A DNA stretch of 64,000 nt from Sinosporangium siamense (GCF_016863435.1 NZ_BOOW01000006.1:372001-436000); one strand, 5' to 3'; counted from the first letter of the stretch, positions 26,139 to 34,864 are shown. The notes: generated by a model not told the origin, from the letters alone. A program made the numbers and translations.

Positions 26139-27437
26139 GTGACGCGGCAGGTCAAGCGGGCGTTCAAGTACCGCTTCTACCCCACGGACGAGCAGGCGGC
26201 CGAGCTGTCGCGCACGTTCGGCTGCGTCCGCCTCGTTTACAACAAGGCGCTGGAGGAGCGCACCCGGGCCTGGTGCGGCGAGCGGCGCCGCATCTCCTAC
26301 GTGTAGTCCTCCGCCGCGCTGACGAAATGGAAGAAGACCGAGGAGCTCGCCTTCCTGGCGGAGGTGTCCTCCGTCCCGCTCCAGCAGGCGCTGCGGCATC
26401 TCCAGACGGCGTTCGGGAACTTCTTCGCCAAGCGGGCGAAGTACCCCCGGTACAAGAGCCGGAAGAGGTCCCGGGCGTCGGCCGAGTACACCCGCAGCGC
26501 CTTCACCTGGCGCGACGGGCGGCTGACCCTGGCCAAGACGGCCGGGCCCCTGGACATCCGCTGGTCGCGTCCCCTCCCGCAGGGTGCGGAGCCGACGACG
26601 GTGACCGTGTCCCGCGACAGTGCCGGGCGCTGGTTCGTGTCGCTGCTGTGCGAGGACACCGTTGCCCCGGCCCCCGGCACCGGCGGGGCGGTCGGCCTGG
26701 ACGCCGGGATCACCTCCCTGGTGACCCTGTCCACGGGGGAGAAGATCGCCAACCCCCGGCACGAGCGCCGCGACCGCGCCCGCCTCGCCAAGGCGCAGCG
26801 GGAGCTGTCGCGGAAGGCGCAGGGCTCGGCGAACCGGGCCAAGGCCCGGGTGAAGGTCGCCCGCATCCACGCGCGGATCGCCGACCGGCGCCGCGACTTC
26901 CTGCACAAGCTGTCGACTCGTCTCGTCCGTGAGAACCAAACGGTCGTGATCGAGGACCTCACCGTCCGCAACCTGCTGAGGAACGGCAGGCTCGCACGCG
27001 CCGTCTCCGACGCGGCCTGGACGGAGCTGCGCTCCATGCTGGAGTACAAGTGCGCCTGGTACGGGCGTGAACTCGTCGTGGTCGACCGCTGGTTCCCCAG
27101 CTCGAAGCTGTGCGGGGCCTGCGGCACGGTCGCTGCGGGGATGCCGCTGAACGTCCGGGAGTGGGCGTGCGGCTGCGGCGCCGTGCACGACCGCGACGTG
27201 AACGCGGCGCGCAACATCCTGGCCGCCGGGCTGGCGGTGTCCGCCTGTGGAGACGGTGTGAGACCTCAACGGGAGTCCTCCCGGACGGGGCGGTCGTCGG
27301 TGAAGCAGGAAGCCCAGCGGGTGACCGCTGGATTTCCCGCCATTAGGCGGGGAAGAAGTCAACCGGTCCTCCATCTGCCCACACGCCGTTCCGCCGTATC
27401 GAGGATCTTCACCAGAGCAACCGACAGCACCACATAG
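26139..27437 (+). pseudogene. tnpB: TnpB RNA-guided nuclease, interrupted by an in-frame TAG
   Basis: 433 codons from GTG 26139. Codon 56 is TAG (26304-26306) within R-I-S-Y-V-*-S-S-A-A-L-T, where relatives have a sense codon; CAG to TAG is the simplest change. The RuvC-like sites look intact: V-G-L-D-A-G, V-V-I-E-D-L and H-D-R-D-V-N-A-A. The zinc finger C-G-A-C-G with C-G-C-G is also present. A GTG at 26364 could make a 357-residue product lacking the N-terminus. The frame runs through the right end into the host permease's antisense, so its C-terminus is host-derived. Confidence 0.85.
27334..27354 (+). repeat. Right-end hairpin of the TnpB element
   Basis: Stem CCCGCC/GGCGGG with ATTA loop, extended by TT/AA pairs with one bulged G. 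In TnpB elements the transcript of this end forms the 3' scaffold of the guide (omega) RNA, so the guide would start near 27361 and read host permease sequence (inference). Confidence 0.6.
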
Positions 27438-28126
27438 ACCGCGATGGCGGCGAACGCCTCACCTGTGCGGAAACGCGACGTCGCGTTGACGATGATCGAC
27501 CCGAGACCGGTCGGCGATCCGACCATTTCCCCGACCAGCAGACCGATCATGCTGGTCGGCACGGCGAGCCTGAACCCGCCGAGCATGTACGGCACGACCC
27601 AGGGAAGGCGCACCTTGAGATAGAGCTGTACCTGGCTGCAGCCGAACACCTGCCCGGCCCGCAGCAGCGACTTCTTCACGCTGAGGGCGCCGGTCGCCGT
27701 GTTGAGCGCGACTGGGATCATGGTGCTCAGGAAGACCAGCACGATGATGGGGCCCGAGCCGTAGTCGAGCCACGCGGTGAGCGTCGGCTGGAGCGCGATG
27801 AGCGGGGTCGCCCAGAGCGACCACAGCAGCGGCATCACGAGCCGGTTGACCGCGTTGACGCTCCCCGCGATCAGGCCGGTCAGCACGCCGGCCGCCGCGC
27901 CGAGCACATAGCCGACGGCCCAGCTCGTCGCGCTCGTGGCCAGCTGCGTGGCGAGCACGCCGCCCGCGATCAGGTCGCCGAGCGCGGCGAGCACGTCGCC
28001 GGGGGAGGGGAAGAAGAGCCGGTTGACGAGCTCCAGGTTGACCACCGCGACGTGCCACACCAGTACGAACACCACCAGGTCGGCGACGGCGATGAGCGGG
28101 GTCCGGTAGCGTTTGACGAGTTTCAC
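27359..28126 (-). CDS. ABC transporter permease (NitT/TauT/SsuB type)
   Basis: 255 residues, about six helices. Permease signature A-T-P-L-I-A-L-Q-P-T-L-T-A-W is in the EAA region. GTG at 28126 overlaps the ATPase stop (GTGA); the longer open frame upstream is the ATPase read in another frame. The stop codon TGA (27361-27359) is formed by the last bases of the TnpB element, so the native C-terminus may differ by a few residues. It still reads as a complete permease. Confidence 0.87.
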   Translation of the reverse strand: MKLVKRYRTPLIAVADLVVFVLVWHVAVVNLELVNRLFFPSPGDVLAALGDLIAGGVLATQLATSATSWAVGYVLGAAAGVLTGLIAGSVNAVNRLVMPLLWSLWATPLIALQPTLTAWLDYGSGPIIVLVFLSTMIPVALNTATGALSVKKSLLRAGQVFGCSQVQLYLKVRLPWVVPYMLGGFRLAVPTSMIGLLVGEMVGSPTGLGSIIVNATSRFRTGEAFAAIAVYVVLSVALVKILDTAERRVGRWRTG

Positions 28127-28962
28127 GAGTCGCCCCGGGCCGCGGCCTTCGCATCGCCTTCCAGCGCCTCCCACAGGTGGCGCCGCAGGTCGTCATAGCT
28201 CTCGGCCTTCACCTGGCCGGAGCGGGGGCGGGGCAGATCCACCTTCACGATCTCCTTGATGGAGCCGGGGTGGGAGCTGAAGACGGCGATCCGGTCGCCG
28301 AGCAGGATGGCCTCGTCGATGCCGTGCGTGATGAACACGACGGTCTTCCCTGTGGCCGAGATGATGCGTTCGAGCTCGGCCCGCATGACCTCGCGGGTGA
28401 GCGCGTCGACCGCGCCGAGGGGCTCGTCCATCAGCAGGATGCGCGGGTCGGCGACCAGGGCGCGGGCCAGTCCGACCCGCTGCTGCATGCCGCCCGACAA
28501 CTCGCGCGGATAGGACTGCTCGAAGCCGGCCAGGCCGACGAGCTGGATCGCCTCCTGGATCCGCTCGCGTGCGCCGTCCTTCAGCCGGGGCTGCATCTCC
28601 AGCCCGAACCGCACGTTGTCCTCGACCGTGCGCCAGGGGAGCAGCGCGTAGTCCTGGAAGACGACGGCCCTGTCGGGGCCGGGGCCGGTGATCGGGCTGC
28701 CGTCGGCGACGACGGTGCCGGTGGTGGGCGCCACCAGGCCGGCGATGCAGTTGAGCATGGTGGTTTTGCCGCAGCCGCTGGGGCCGAGCACGGTGAGGAA
28801 CTCACCTTCGTATACGTCGAGGTCGATGTCCTCGAGCGCGGTGAGCCAGGCGCCTGTCCTGGCGATGTGGTAGCGGACCGACAGACCCCGGATCTGGATG
28901 ATGGGGGAGCCTGCGGTGGTGGGGGACGTGGTTTCGGCGGGTGTTGCTTGGCCGTGCGCCAT
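28123..28962 (-). CDS. ABC transporter ATP-binding protein (NitT/TauT/SsuB type)
   Basis: 279 residues. Walker [10 protein letters not shown] near 61-69, Q-loop F-Q-D-Y, signature L-S-G-G-M-Q-Q-R, Walker B I-L-L-M-D-E-P and H-loop F-I-T-H-G are all present. ATG at 28962 has GGGAGG about 10 nt upstream; a GTG 21 nt further out is less likely. First gene of the second ABC operon, divergent from the alpha/beta hydrolase gene with the GntR site between them. It serves the two permeases on either side of the TnpB element. Confidence 0.92.
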   Translation of the reverse strand: MAHGQATPAETTSPTTAGSPIIQIRGLSVRYHIARTGAWLTALEDIDLDVYEGEFLTVLGPSGCGKTTMLNCIAGLVAPTTGTVVADGSPITGPGPDRAVVFQDYALLPWRTVEDNVRFGLEMQPRLKDGARERIQEAIQLVGLAGFEQSYPRELSGGMQQRVGLARALVADPRILLMDEPLGAVDALTREVMRAELERIISATGKTVVFITHGIDEAILLGDRIAVFSSHPGSIKEIVKVDLPRPRSGQVKAESYDDLRRHLWEALEGDAKAAARGDS

Positions 28963-29075
28963 GCGCTTTTGATCCTCCCTCACTTCGGCGGTGCTGGGGA
29001 TGCGCCTCAGAAGAGATGGCTACATTATTCATCGCTCAAATCCTGGGTCAAGAGCCCTAAGAGGTCGCTATAGAA

Positions 29076-29090
29076 CTTGTTATTGACAAG
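29076..29090. promoter_or_regulatory. Small dyad CTTGT-TATTG-ACAAG beside GntR site 3
   Basis: Perfect 5-bp-arm dyad directly next to TTGGATACAA. The AACTTGT that begins it also precedes the GntR-gene site (32544-32550). It could be a second half of the operator or part of the promoter. Confidence 0.35.
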
Positions 29091-29091
29091 A

Positions 29092-29101
29092 TTGGATACA
29101 A
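29092..29101. promoter_or_regulatory. Candidate GntR operator, site 3 (TTGGATACAA)
   Basis: Identical to the core of the dyad at 32553 and nine of ten bases identical to 4320. It lies in the divergent region between the second ABC operon and the hydrolase/dihydropyrimidinase operon, 58 bp before the latter's first ATG. Confidence 0.55.
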
Positions 29102-29159
29102 AGACGCACGCTTATGACGCCTGGGCCATCGGGGCCCGACGACGTGTCCGGGAAGGCAT

Positions 29160-30104
29160 ATGCGAACCGAGGAAGTGAGCTGGTTCAGCGAGGGCGACCG
29201 CATCAGCGCGCTCTGGCGCACCCCCGACAAGGGGGCGGGGCCTTACCGCGCGGTGGTCCAAGGGCCGGGATGGCTCGGTCTGAAGGACGCCAAGCTGTAT
29301 GTCCGCTATCACGAGGCGCTGACGGCGGCGGGCTTCGCCGTACTGGTGTTTGACTATCGAGGCTTCGGCGACTCCGAGGGCGACAGGTCGGTCCTGTCCC
29401 CGGCTCGCCAGCTTCAGGACCTGCGCTCCGCGGTCACCTACCTGACCACCCGCGACGACGTCGTGCCCGACGGCATCGGCGTCTTCGGCAGCGGTGGCAC
29501 CGGCGGCGGCAACGCCGTGCTGCTGGCCGCGGCCGACCCCCGCGTCCGCGCCGCCGTCAGCCAGCTTCCCGTCGCCGACGGGACCGACTGGCTGCATCGG
29601 ATGCGAAGTGAATACGAATGGCTGGACTTCCTCGCCTCGGTCGCCGCCGACCGCAGGGAGCGGGTGCTCACCGGCAAGGGCCGGGTCGTGCACCCCCGCG
29701 AGGAGATCATGGTGCCGACGGGCGAGCGGCGGGCCACCACCATCAAGGCCGACGTGGACGGGCGCATCCCCACCGCGATCGAGTTCGCCCCCGCGGTGGA
29801 GGAGATCCTGGCCTACTCGCCGGTCTCCGCCGCAGCCGAGCTGCGCACCCCGCTGCTGGTCATCGGCATCGAGGACGACGCCACGACCCCCACCGACCAC
29901 GCCGAGAAGATCTACGAGGCCGCCCGCGGTCCCAAGGAGCTCCTCATGCAGCGGCACACCACCCACTATGCCGCCTACGACCGCTATTGGACGCAGACGA
30001 CGCCGCGCATCGTCGGCTGGTTCGACCGGCACCTCGGCCCCGCCCACATCGTGGTGTCCACCCCCGAAGGTGAGCACAGGATCGAGGCGCCCGATGCCGG
30101 TTGA
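29160..30104 (+). CDS. Alpha/beta hydrolase (CocE/DUF1100-like), nucleophile site unusual
   Basis: 314 residues of alpha/beta-hydrolase fold: F-D-Y-R-G-F-G-D-S-E-G near 64-74, acid loop G-I-E-D-D-A-T-T-P near 240, and His in H-T-T-H-Y near 266-270. The nucleophile elbow reads F-G-S-G-G-T-G-G-G-N. Where relatives have G-S-S-Y-S-G-G, the serine position is glycine, so ordinary Ser-His-Asp catalysis is doubtful unless the preceding Ser serves. Its stop overlaps the next gene by 11 bp. First gene of the plus-strand catabolic operon. Confidence 0.82.
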   Translation: MRTEEVSWFSEGDRISALWRTPDKGAGPYRAVVQGPGWLGLKDAKLYVRYHEALTAAGFAVLVFDYRGFGDSEGDRSVLSPARQLQDLRSAVTYLTTRDDVVPDGIGVFGSGGTGGGNAVLLAAADPRVRAAVSQLPVADGTDWLHRMRSEYEWLDFLASVAADRRERVLTGKGRVVHPREEIMVPTGERRATTIKADVDGRIPTAIEFAPAVEEILAYSPVSAAAELRTPLLVIGIEDDATTPTDHAEKIYEAARGPKELLMQRHTTHYAAYDRYWTQTTPRIVGWFDRHLGPAHIVVSTPEGEHRIEAPDAG

Positions 30105-31452
30105 TCTGCGCATCTCGGGCGGCACCGCGCTGACCCCCGCCGGGGCCCTCGACGCCGACGTGCTCGTGTCCGACGGCAAGATCGTCGGCCTGGTGGACCG
30201 CGAGGTCGAGACCGGCGGCCAGGTGGTCGACGCGACGGGCAAGCTCGTGCTTCCGGGCATGGTGGACGTCCACGTCCACACCCGTGAGCCAGGTTTCACC
30301 CACAAAGAGGACATCCACACCACCTCACTCCAGGCCGCCGCCGGAGGCGTCACCACGATCTTCGGCATGCCGAACCTCGACCCGCCGACCACCACCATGG
30401 AGACGCTCGACGACGTCTTCAGCCGCTATGCCGAGACCTGCATCGTCGACTGGAACCACAACCCGGCGGCCACCCTTCCTGGCGAGGTCGTCAAGATGGC
30501 GGCGGCCGGCATCCGCGCCTTCAAGGTCTACATGGTCGTCGACACCGGGCGGACCTACCCCCACCCGGCGGGCACCGGCATGCACGACCACGGTGACCTT
30601 CTGCGCATGATGGACACGATTGCCCCCACCGGCAAAAGGTTCATCATCCACCCCCACGACCAGGGGCTGATGGACTACATCGAGGGCGCCTACCTCGAGC
30701 GCGGCGAGAACACCCCCGCCGCCTACGCCCAGGCATATGCCGAGCGGGAGGGCGTCATCTGGGACACCGCCATCGACGTCGTGCTGCGCCTCGCCGAGGC
30801 CTCCAAGTGCCCCATCCACCTCGCCCACATGCAGACCCGGCGCTCCATCGAGGCCGTGCGGCGGGCCAAGGCCCGCGGCGTCGACGTGACCTGCGAGGTC
30901 AACCACTGGATGCCGTTCCTGTCGCAATGGGAGCACGTCGAGCGGCTCGGCCCCTACGCCCTGTCCTACTGGGTGCCAGACGACGCACGCCAGGCCGTCT
31001 GGGAAGGCATGAACGACGGCACCATCGACCACGTCGCCTCCGATCACGCCCCCCACACCCGGGAGGAGAAGGAGATCGGCTGGACCAAGATGTGGAGCTC
31101 CCACACCGGCACACCCGGCATTCAGTACTACTACCCCCTCCTCCTCGACGCCGCGGCCAAGGGCCTCATCAGCCTGTCGCGCGTGGTGGAGATGGCGGCC
31201 GAGCACCCGGCGCGCGACTTCGGCCTCCCGCACAAGGGCGCCCTGCTGCCCGGCCGCGACGCCGACATCGTCATCGCCGACCCCGACGCCCCGTGGACGA
31301 TCACCAACGACGGGGTCCTGTCCAAGATCGGCTGGACGCCGTACGACGGGACCACCTGCTCGGCCCGGATCGACCGCACGTATGTGCGGGGCGTCGAGGT
31401 CTACAGCGAAGGAAAGGTCACCGGCCGGCCTGGTCACGGAAAGAAGGCATAA
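30094..31452 (+). CDS. Dihydropyrimidinase/allantoinase-like cyclic amidohydrolase
   Basis: 452 residues. Opens cyclic amides (hydantoins, dihydropyrimidines, allantoin). Metal motifs: D-V-H-V-H-T-R-E-P near 57-65, the probable carboxylated lysine in F-K-V-Y near 145, H-P-H-D, H-L-A-H-M, and metal Asp in S-D-H-A-P-H-T. The length is typical of allantoinase/hydantoinase. ATG at 30094 has GAGG upstream and overlaps the hydrolase stop; the much longer open frame is a shadow. Together with the ABC importer this suggests use of a ring amide as carbon or nitrogen source (inference). Confidence 0.9.
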   Translation: MPVDLRISGGTALTPAGALDADVLVSDGKIVGLVDREVETGGQVVDATGKLVLPGMVDVHVHTREPGFTHKEDIHTTSLQAAAGGVTTIFGMPNLDPPTTTMETLDDVFSRYAETCIVDWNHNPAATLPGEVVKMAAAGIRAFKVYMVVDTGRTYPHPAGTGMHDHGDLLRMMDTIAPTGKRFIIHPHDQGLMDYIEGAYLERGENTPAAYAQAYAEREGVIWDTAIDVVLRLAEASKCPIHLAHMQTRRSIEAVRRAKARGVDVTCEVNHWMPFLSQWEHVERLGPYALSYWVPDDARQAVWEGMNDGTIDHVASDHAPHTREEKEIGWTKMWSSHTGTPGIQYYYPLLLDAAAKGLISLSRVVEMAAEHPARDFGLPHKGALLPGRDADIVIADPDAPWTITNDGVLSKIGWTPYDGTTCSARIDRTYVRGVEVYSEGKVTGRPGHGKKA

Positions 31453-31458
31453 AGCACC

Positions 31459-32433
31459 ATGAAGTTCGGACTTCTCCTCCCACACTTCGGCGAACACGCC
31501 GACCGGGTCAAGCTCCTGCGCGGCTCCCAGCTCGCCGAGGAACTGGGCTTCGACTCCGTGTGGGTCCGCGACCACCTCGTCTTCGAGCCCCACGGCGAGA
31601 TGGAGGCACCCAACCGCGAGTTCTACGACGCCCTCACCACCCTCACCGCCATCGGTGCCGTCACCGAGCGCATCCAGCTCGGCACCGGCTCCCTCATCCC
31701 CTTCCGCCACCCACTCACCACCGCGCTCCAGATCGGCACGATGACGCAGCTCGTCGGGCCGCGCGTCATCCTCGGCTTCGGCGCCGGCACCTACCAGCAC
31801 GAGTTCGACGCCATCGGCTGGGGCGACAAGGACCGCGTCTCCCTTGTCCGCTCCAACGCCCACATCCTGCGCAAAGTCGCGCTGGAGAACGCCGTCGAGT
31901 ACTCAGACGAGAACTTCAGCTTCAGCGACATCACCATCGAGCCCAAACCCGTCGGCGGCCCCGCCCCCTTCTGGTACTGCGGAGCCACCCCGCGCTCGGC
32001 CCGCCTGGCCGTCGAGTTCGCCGACGGCTGGATGCCCGGCCGCATCTCCCTGCTCTCCATGGCGCAGCGCATCGAGACCATGCGCACGCTCTCCGAGGCC
32101 GCGGGTAAACCCATGCCCACCGTCGCCGTCATCCCCCCGACCTCCGTCGAGGCCACCCGCGAGGAAGCCCTCCGCGACGTCAACGTGCCCGGCCTCCTCA
32201 CCTGGGCCAACAAGGCGAAGTTCGCTGTCAAGCCGCCGTCCGGGCGGTTCGAGACGGTGGAGGACCTCGAAGGCCAGCTGATCGTCGGCAGCCCCGCCGA
32301 CGTGATCGAGGAGGTCAAGAAGTTCGAGGCGCTCGGGGTCGAGCACCTCGTGTTCGACTTCCGCTTCAAGTTCGCCCGCTGGTTCCAGCAGATCGAACTC
32401 CTCGGCACGCAGGTGCTCCCCTACCTGCGATGA
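31459..32433 (+). CDS. LLM-class (luciferase-like) flavin/F420-dependent oxidoreductase
   Basis: 324 residues, TIM-barrel of the bacterial-luciferase family: start M-K-F-G-L-L-L-P-H-F-G, E-E-L-G-F-D-S-V-W-V-R-D-H near 29-41, and G-F-G-A-G-T-Y near 104. The N-terminal pattern fits F420-dependent members as well as FMNH2 monooxygenases. It starts 6 nt after the dihydropyrimidinase stop. In pyrimidine and nitrogen-ring catabolism such enzymes (RutA type) oxidatively open rings, so a related role is plausible. Confidence 0.88.
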   Translation: MKFGLLLPHFGEHADRVKLLRGSQLAEELGFDSVWVRDHLVFEPHGEMEAPNREFYDALTTLTAIGAVTERIQLGTGSLIPFRHPLTTALQIGTMTQLVGPRVILGFGAGTYQHEFDAIGWGDKDRVSLVRSNAHILRKVALENAVEYSDENFSFSDITIEPKPVGGPAPFWYCGATPRSARLAVEFADGWMPGRISLLSMAQRIETMRTLSEAAGKPMPTVAVIPPTSVEATREEALRDVNVPGLLTWANKAKFAVKPPSGRFETVEDLEGQLIVGSPADVIEEVKKFEALGVEHLVFDFRFKFARWFQQIELLGTQVLPYLR

Positions 32434-32552
32434 GATGTCGGGCCGCCGATCCCTTGATCTCCAGGGCGAGGAGCGGGGACCGGCGGCCCCGGCGCGGTAT
32501 ATCACGGATCACAGCCGGGGGGCCTAAAGCCAGGACCGCGCTCAACTTGTGC

Positions 32553-32567
32553 TTGGATTGTATCCAA
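32553..32567. promoter_or_regulatory. GntR autoregulatory operator (perfect dyad TTGGATTGTATCCAA)
   Basis: TTGGAT-N3-ATCCAA perfect inverted repeat; the opposite strand contains TTGGATACAA as at 29092. It lies 57 bp before the GntR start, where a FadR-type repressor would control its own gene. Best-formed copy of the site. Confidence 0.65.
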
Positions 32568-32623
32568 ACATGTACATCGATCCGGGCCCTGACAAGGCCC
32601 TCAACCAGAGGGGCGGAACCCTG

Positions 32624-33367
32624 ATGGTCGTGCGCAAGGCGAACGCGTCGGTGGAGCTCACCTTCGCCGATGTAGTCGGGCGTGCATCCGGCGGTTACAA
32701 GACCGTCGGTCAAATGGCATATGACATCATCCGCGAGTGCATCATCACCGGCGTACTCGCCCCCGGTGAGCACCTGCGGCAGGAGGAACTCGCCGAGCGC
32801 ATCGGTGTATCCCGAATTCCCATCCGCACCGCGCTTATGCAGCTCGAGTCCGAAGGGCTGGTCTCCTTCCACCCGCACAAGGGCGCGGTGGTGCGCACCC
32901 TCACCGTGGAACAGGTCCGCGAGATATACGAGCTCCGGGTCCTCCTGGAGACCTACGCCCTCCGCAAGTCGATCGCGCGCATGACCTCAGCCCGCGCCGC
33001 CCGCCTCCGCGAACTCGGCACCGCCCTCGACGAACCCCACATCAGCGCCTCCCTCGTCGACGAACGCGTCGCGTTCTACCGCGAGCTCTACGACGCCGGC
33101 GAGAACCCCACCACCGTGGAGATCATCGAAGACCTCCGCAACTCCGTCGGCCGCTACCTCCTCGGCCTGCGCGTCGACCACGGCGCCGGTGGCCACCGCG
33201 AGCTCGCCCGGCTGGCCTCGCGCGGCGACGCCGACACCGCCGCCGCCCACCTGCGCGACCACCTCGAGCACGTCTCGCGCCGCATCATCGAGGTCCTCTC
33301 CTCCGAAGAGGCCGAGGCCGACCCGGTCACCCCCAAGCGCCGCCGCAAGAAGCCCGCACCCGCGTGA
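32624..33367 (+). CDS. GntR family regulator, FadR/FCD subfamily
   Basis: 247 residues. The N-terminal winged helix includes I-R-E-C-I-I-T-G-V-L-A-P-G-E-H-L-R-Q-E-E-L-A near 30-52, then I-G-V-S-R-I-P-I-R-T-A-L. The C-terminal all-helical FCD ligand domain has metal-site-like D, H residues. I use ATG 32624; the frame also opens from GTG 32549, which would put the operator inside the gene. GTGA overlap with the MFS gene. Likely represses the flanking catabolic genes until a pathway acid binds (family knowledge). Confidence 0.9.
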   Translation: MVVRKANASVELTFADVVGRASGGYKTVGQMAYDIIRECIITGVLAPGEHLRQEELAERIGVSRIPIRTALMQLESEGLVSFHPHKGAVVRTLTVEQVREIYELRVLLETYALRKSIARMTSARAARLRELGTALDEPHISASLVDERVAFYRELYDAGENPTTVEIIEDLRNSVGRYLLGLRVDHGAGGHRELARLASRGDADTAAAHLRDHLEHVSRRIIEVLSSEEAEADPVTPKRRRKKPAPA

Positions 33368-34767
33368 CCTCCAGCCGCGGCCCCGTCGTCGCGGGGCTCA
33401 TGCTCACCATGGCCCTCGCGGCGGTCGACGCCACGATCGTGGCGACAGCCGTACCCTCCATCGTGCGAGACCTCGGGTCGTTCTCGCTGTTCCCGTGGGT
33501 GATCGCGGCGTACATGCTCACTCAGGCGGTCTTCACCCCCATCTACGGCCGCCTGGCGGACGTCTACGGGCGCAAACCGCTCCTCCTTATCGGCATGGGC
33601 ATCTTCCTGGCCGGATCGCTGTTCGCCGGATTCGCCTGGAACATGCACATGCTGATCCTGGCGCGCGTGTTGCAGGGCATCGGCGCCGGCGGCATCCAGC
33701 CCATCACCCAGGTCCTCGCCGGCGACCTCTACCCGTTGCGCGAACGCGGCCGCATCAACGCCCTCTTCTCCACCGTCTGGGGGGCCTCCGCCCTTCTCGG
33801 TCCGGCCTTGGGCGGGATCCTGTCGGAGTCGATCTCCTGGCGCTGGATCTTCCTCATCAACCTCCCCATCGGCCTGGCCGCCGTCGTCGTCATCGCACTC
33901 CGCCTCAGCGAGACGGTCGAACGCCGTCACCACAAGCTGGACATCCTCGGCACCGTCCTGCTCACCACCGGAGTCCTGGCCGTCATGCTCGGGCTCCAGG
34001 AGACCTCGTACGGCACAGCCCTCGCGGGCGTGGTGCTCCTGGCGGCCTTCGGCTGGTGGGAGACCCGGGCCGCCGAACCCCTCATCCCCCCGTGGGTGTG
34101 GCGCGACCGTGTCCTGCTGGGCTCCTTCCTGGGCAGCCTGCTGGTCGGCATGATCTTGATCGGCCCGGCCGTCTACCTCCCCACCTTCGCCCAGGGCGTG
34201 CTCGGCGCCGGGGCGATCGTGGCCGGCTTCGTGCTGGCCGTGCAGTCGATCGGCTGGCCCATCGCCGGCGCCCTATCCGCCCGCCTCTACATGCGCATCG
34301 GCTTCCGCGACACCGCCCTCACCGGCCTCGCCCTCATCGCCGTCTCGGCCGTGATGTTCACCCAGCTCACCGCCGCCTCCTCGGTGGTGTACGCCGCCGT
34401 GTGCACCTTCATCAACGGCGCCGGCCTGGGCTTGTTGTCCATCTCCGTCCTGGTCGCCGCTCAAGCCGTCGTCGGCCACGAGCACCGCGGCGTGGTCACC
34501 GGCGGCGTGGTCTTCTTCCGCATCGCCGGCGGCGCCGTAGGGGCCTCACTGCTCGCCGCCGTCGCCAACGGCACCCTCGCCGACCGCCTGGGCGGAGCGG
34601 GCTCGGTCGACGACACCATCCGCGCCTTGGAAAACGGCGGCGACGAAACCGTCCGCCTGGCCCTCGCCGGCGCGGTGCACAACGCGTTCCTGGCGATGCT
34701 GATATTCGTCGTGGCCGGCTTCTTCGCGGTGGCCGTCATGCCCCGGAGGTTCACCCCACGCTCGTGA
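33364..34767 (+). CDS. MFS transporter, EmrB/QacA (DHA2) family, copy 1
   Basis: 467 residues, about 14 membrane helices. The motif G-R-L-A-D-V-Y-G-R-K near 62-71 between helices 2 and 3 and helix-5 G-P-A-L-G-G are the DHA2 drug:proton antiporter marks. GTG start overlaps the GntR stop. Closely similar along its whole length to the protein at 35522. Placed in the GntR operon, it may export a toxic intermediate or the inducer. Confidence 0.92.
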   Translation: MTSSRGPVVAGLMLTMALAAVDATIVATAVPSIVRDLGSFSLFPWVIAAYMLTQAVFTPIYGRLADVYGRKPLLLIGMGIFLAGSLFAGFAWNMHMLILARVLQGIGAGGIQPITQVLAGDLYPLRERGRINALFSTVWGASALLGPALGGILSESISWRWIFLINLPIGLAAVVVIALRLSETVERRHHKLDILGTVLLTTGVLAVMLGLQETSYGTALAGVVLLAAFGWWETRAAEPLIPPWVWRDRVLLGSFLGSLLVGMILIGPAVYLPTFAQGVLGAGAIVAGFVLAVQSIGWPIAGALSARLYMRIGFRDTALTGLALIAVSAVMFTQLTAASSVVYAAVCTFINGAGLGLLSISVLVAAQAVVGHEHRGVVTGGVVFFRIAGGAVGASLLAAVANGTLADRLGGAGSVDDTIRALENGGDETVRLALAGAVHNAFLAMLIFVVAGFFAVAVMPRRFTPRS

Positions 34768-34864
34768 TTTGTGGTTTCACCGCCCCACGGCGTCGAGCAT
34801 GCAACCGGCTTCAAAGCGTGCCGGGTGCAGCGCTGCCAGGTGAAAGCTCCACGGAGCCAGACGA

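Larger units (their letters stand above)
26001..27361 (+). mobile_element. Lone TnpB (IS200/IS605-type) element inside an ABC operon
   Basis: The approximate limits are an imperfect palindrome CCCG...CGGG at 26001-26018 and a terminal stem CCCGCC-ATTA-GGCGGG (27336-27351) followed by GAAGAAGTCAA. The latter has the look of an IS605-group right end. There is no tnpA. It sits between two permease genes of one operon, in opposite orientation. Element ends were judged by eye. Confidence 0.7.

Noticed and set aside
29494-30093. In-frame 200-codon extension before the dihydropyrimidinase-like gene
   Set aside because: It is the alpha/beta hydrolase read in another frame; ATG 30094 has a ribosome site and gives the normal family length.
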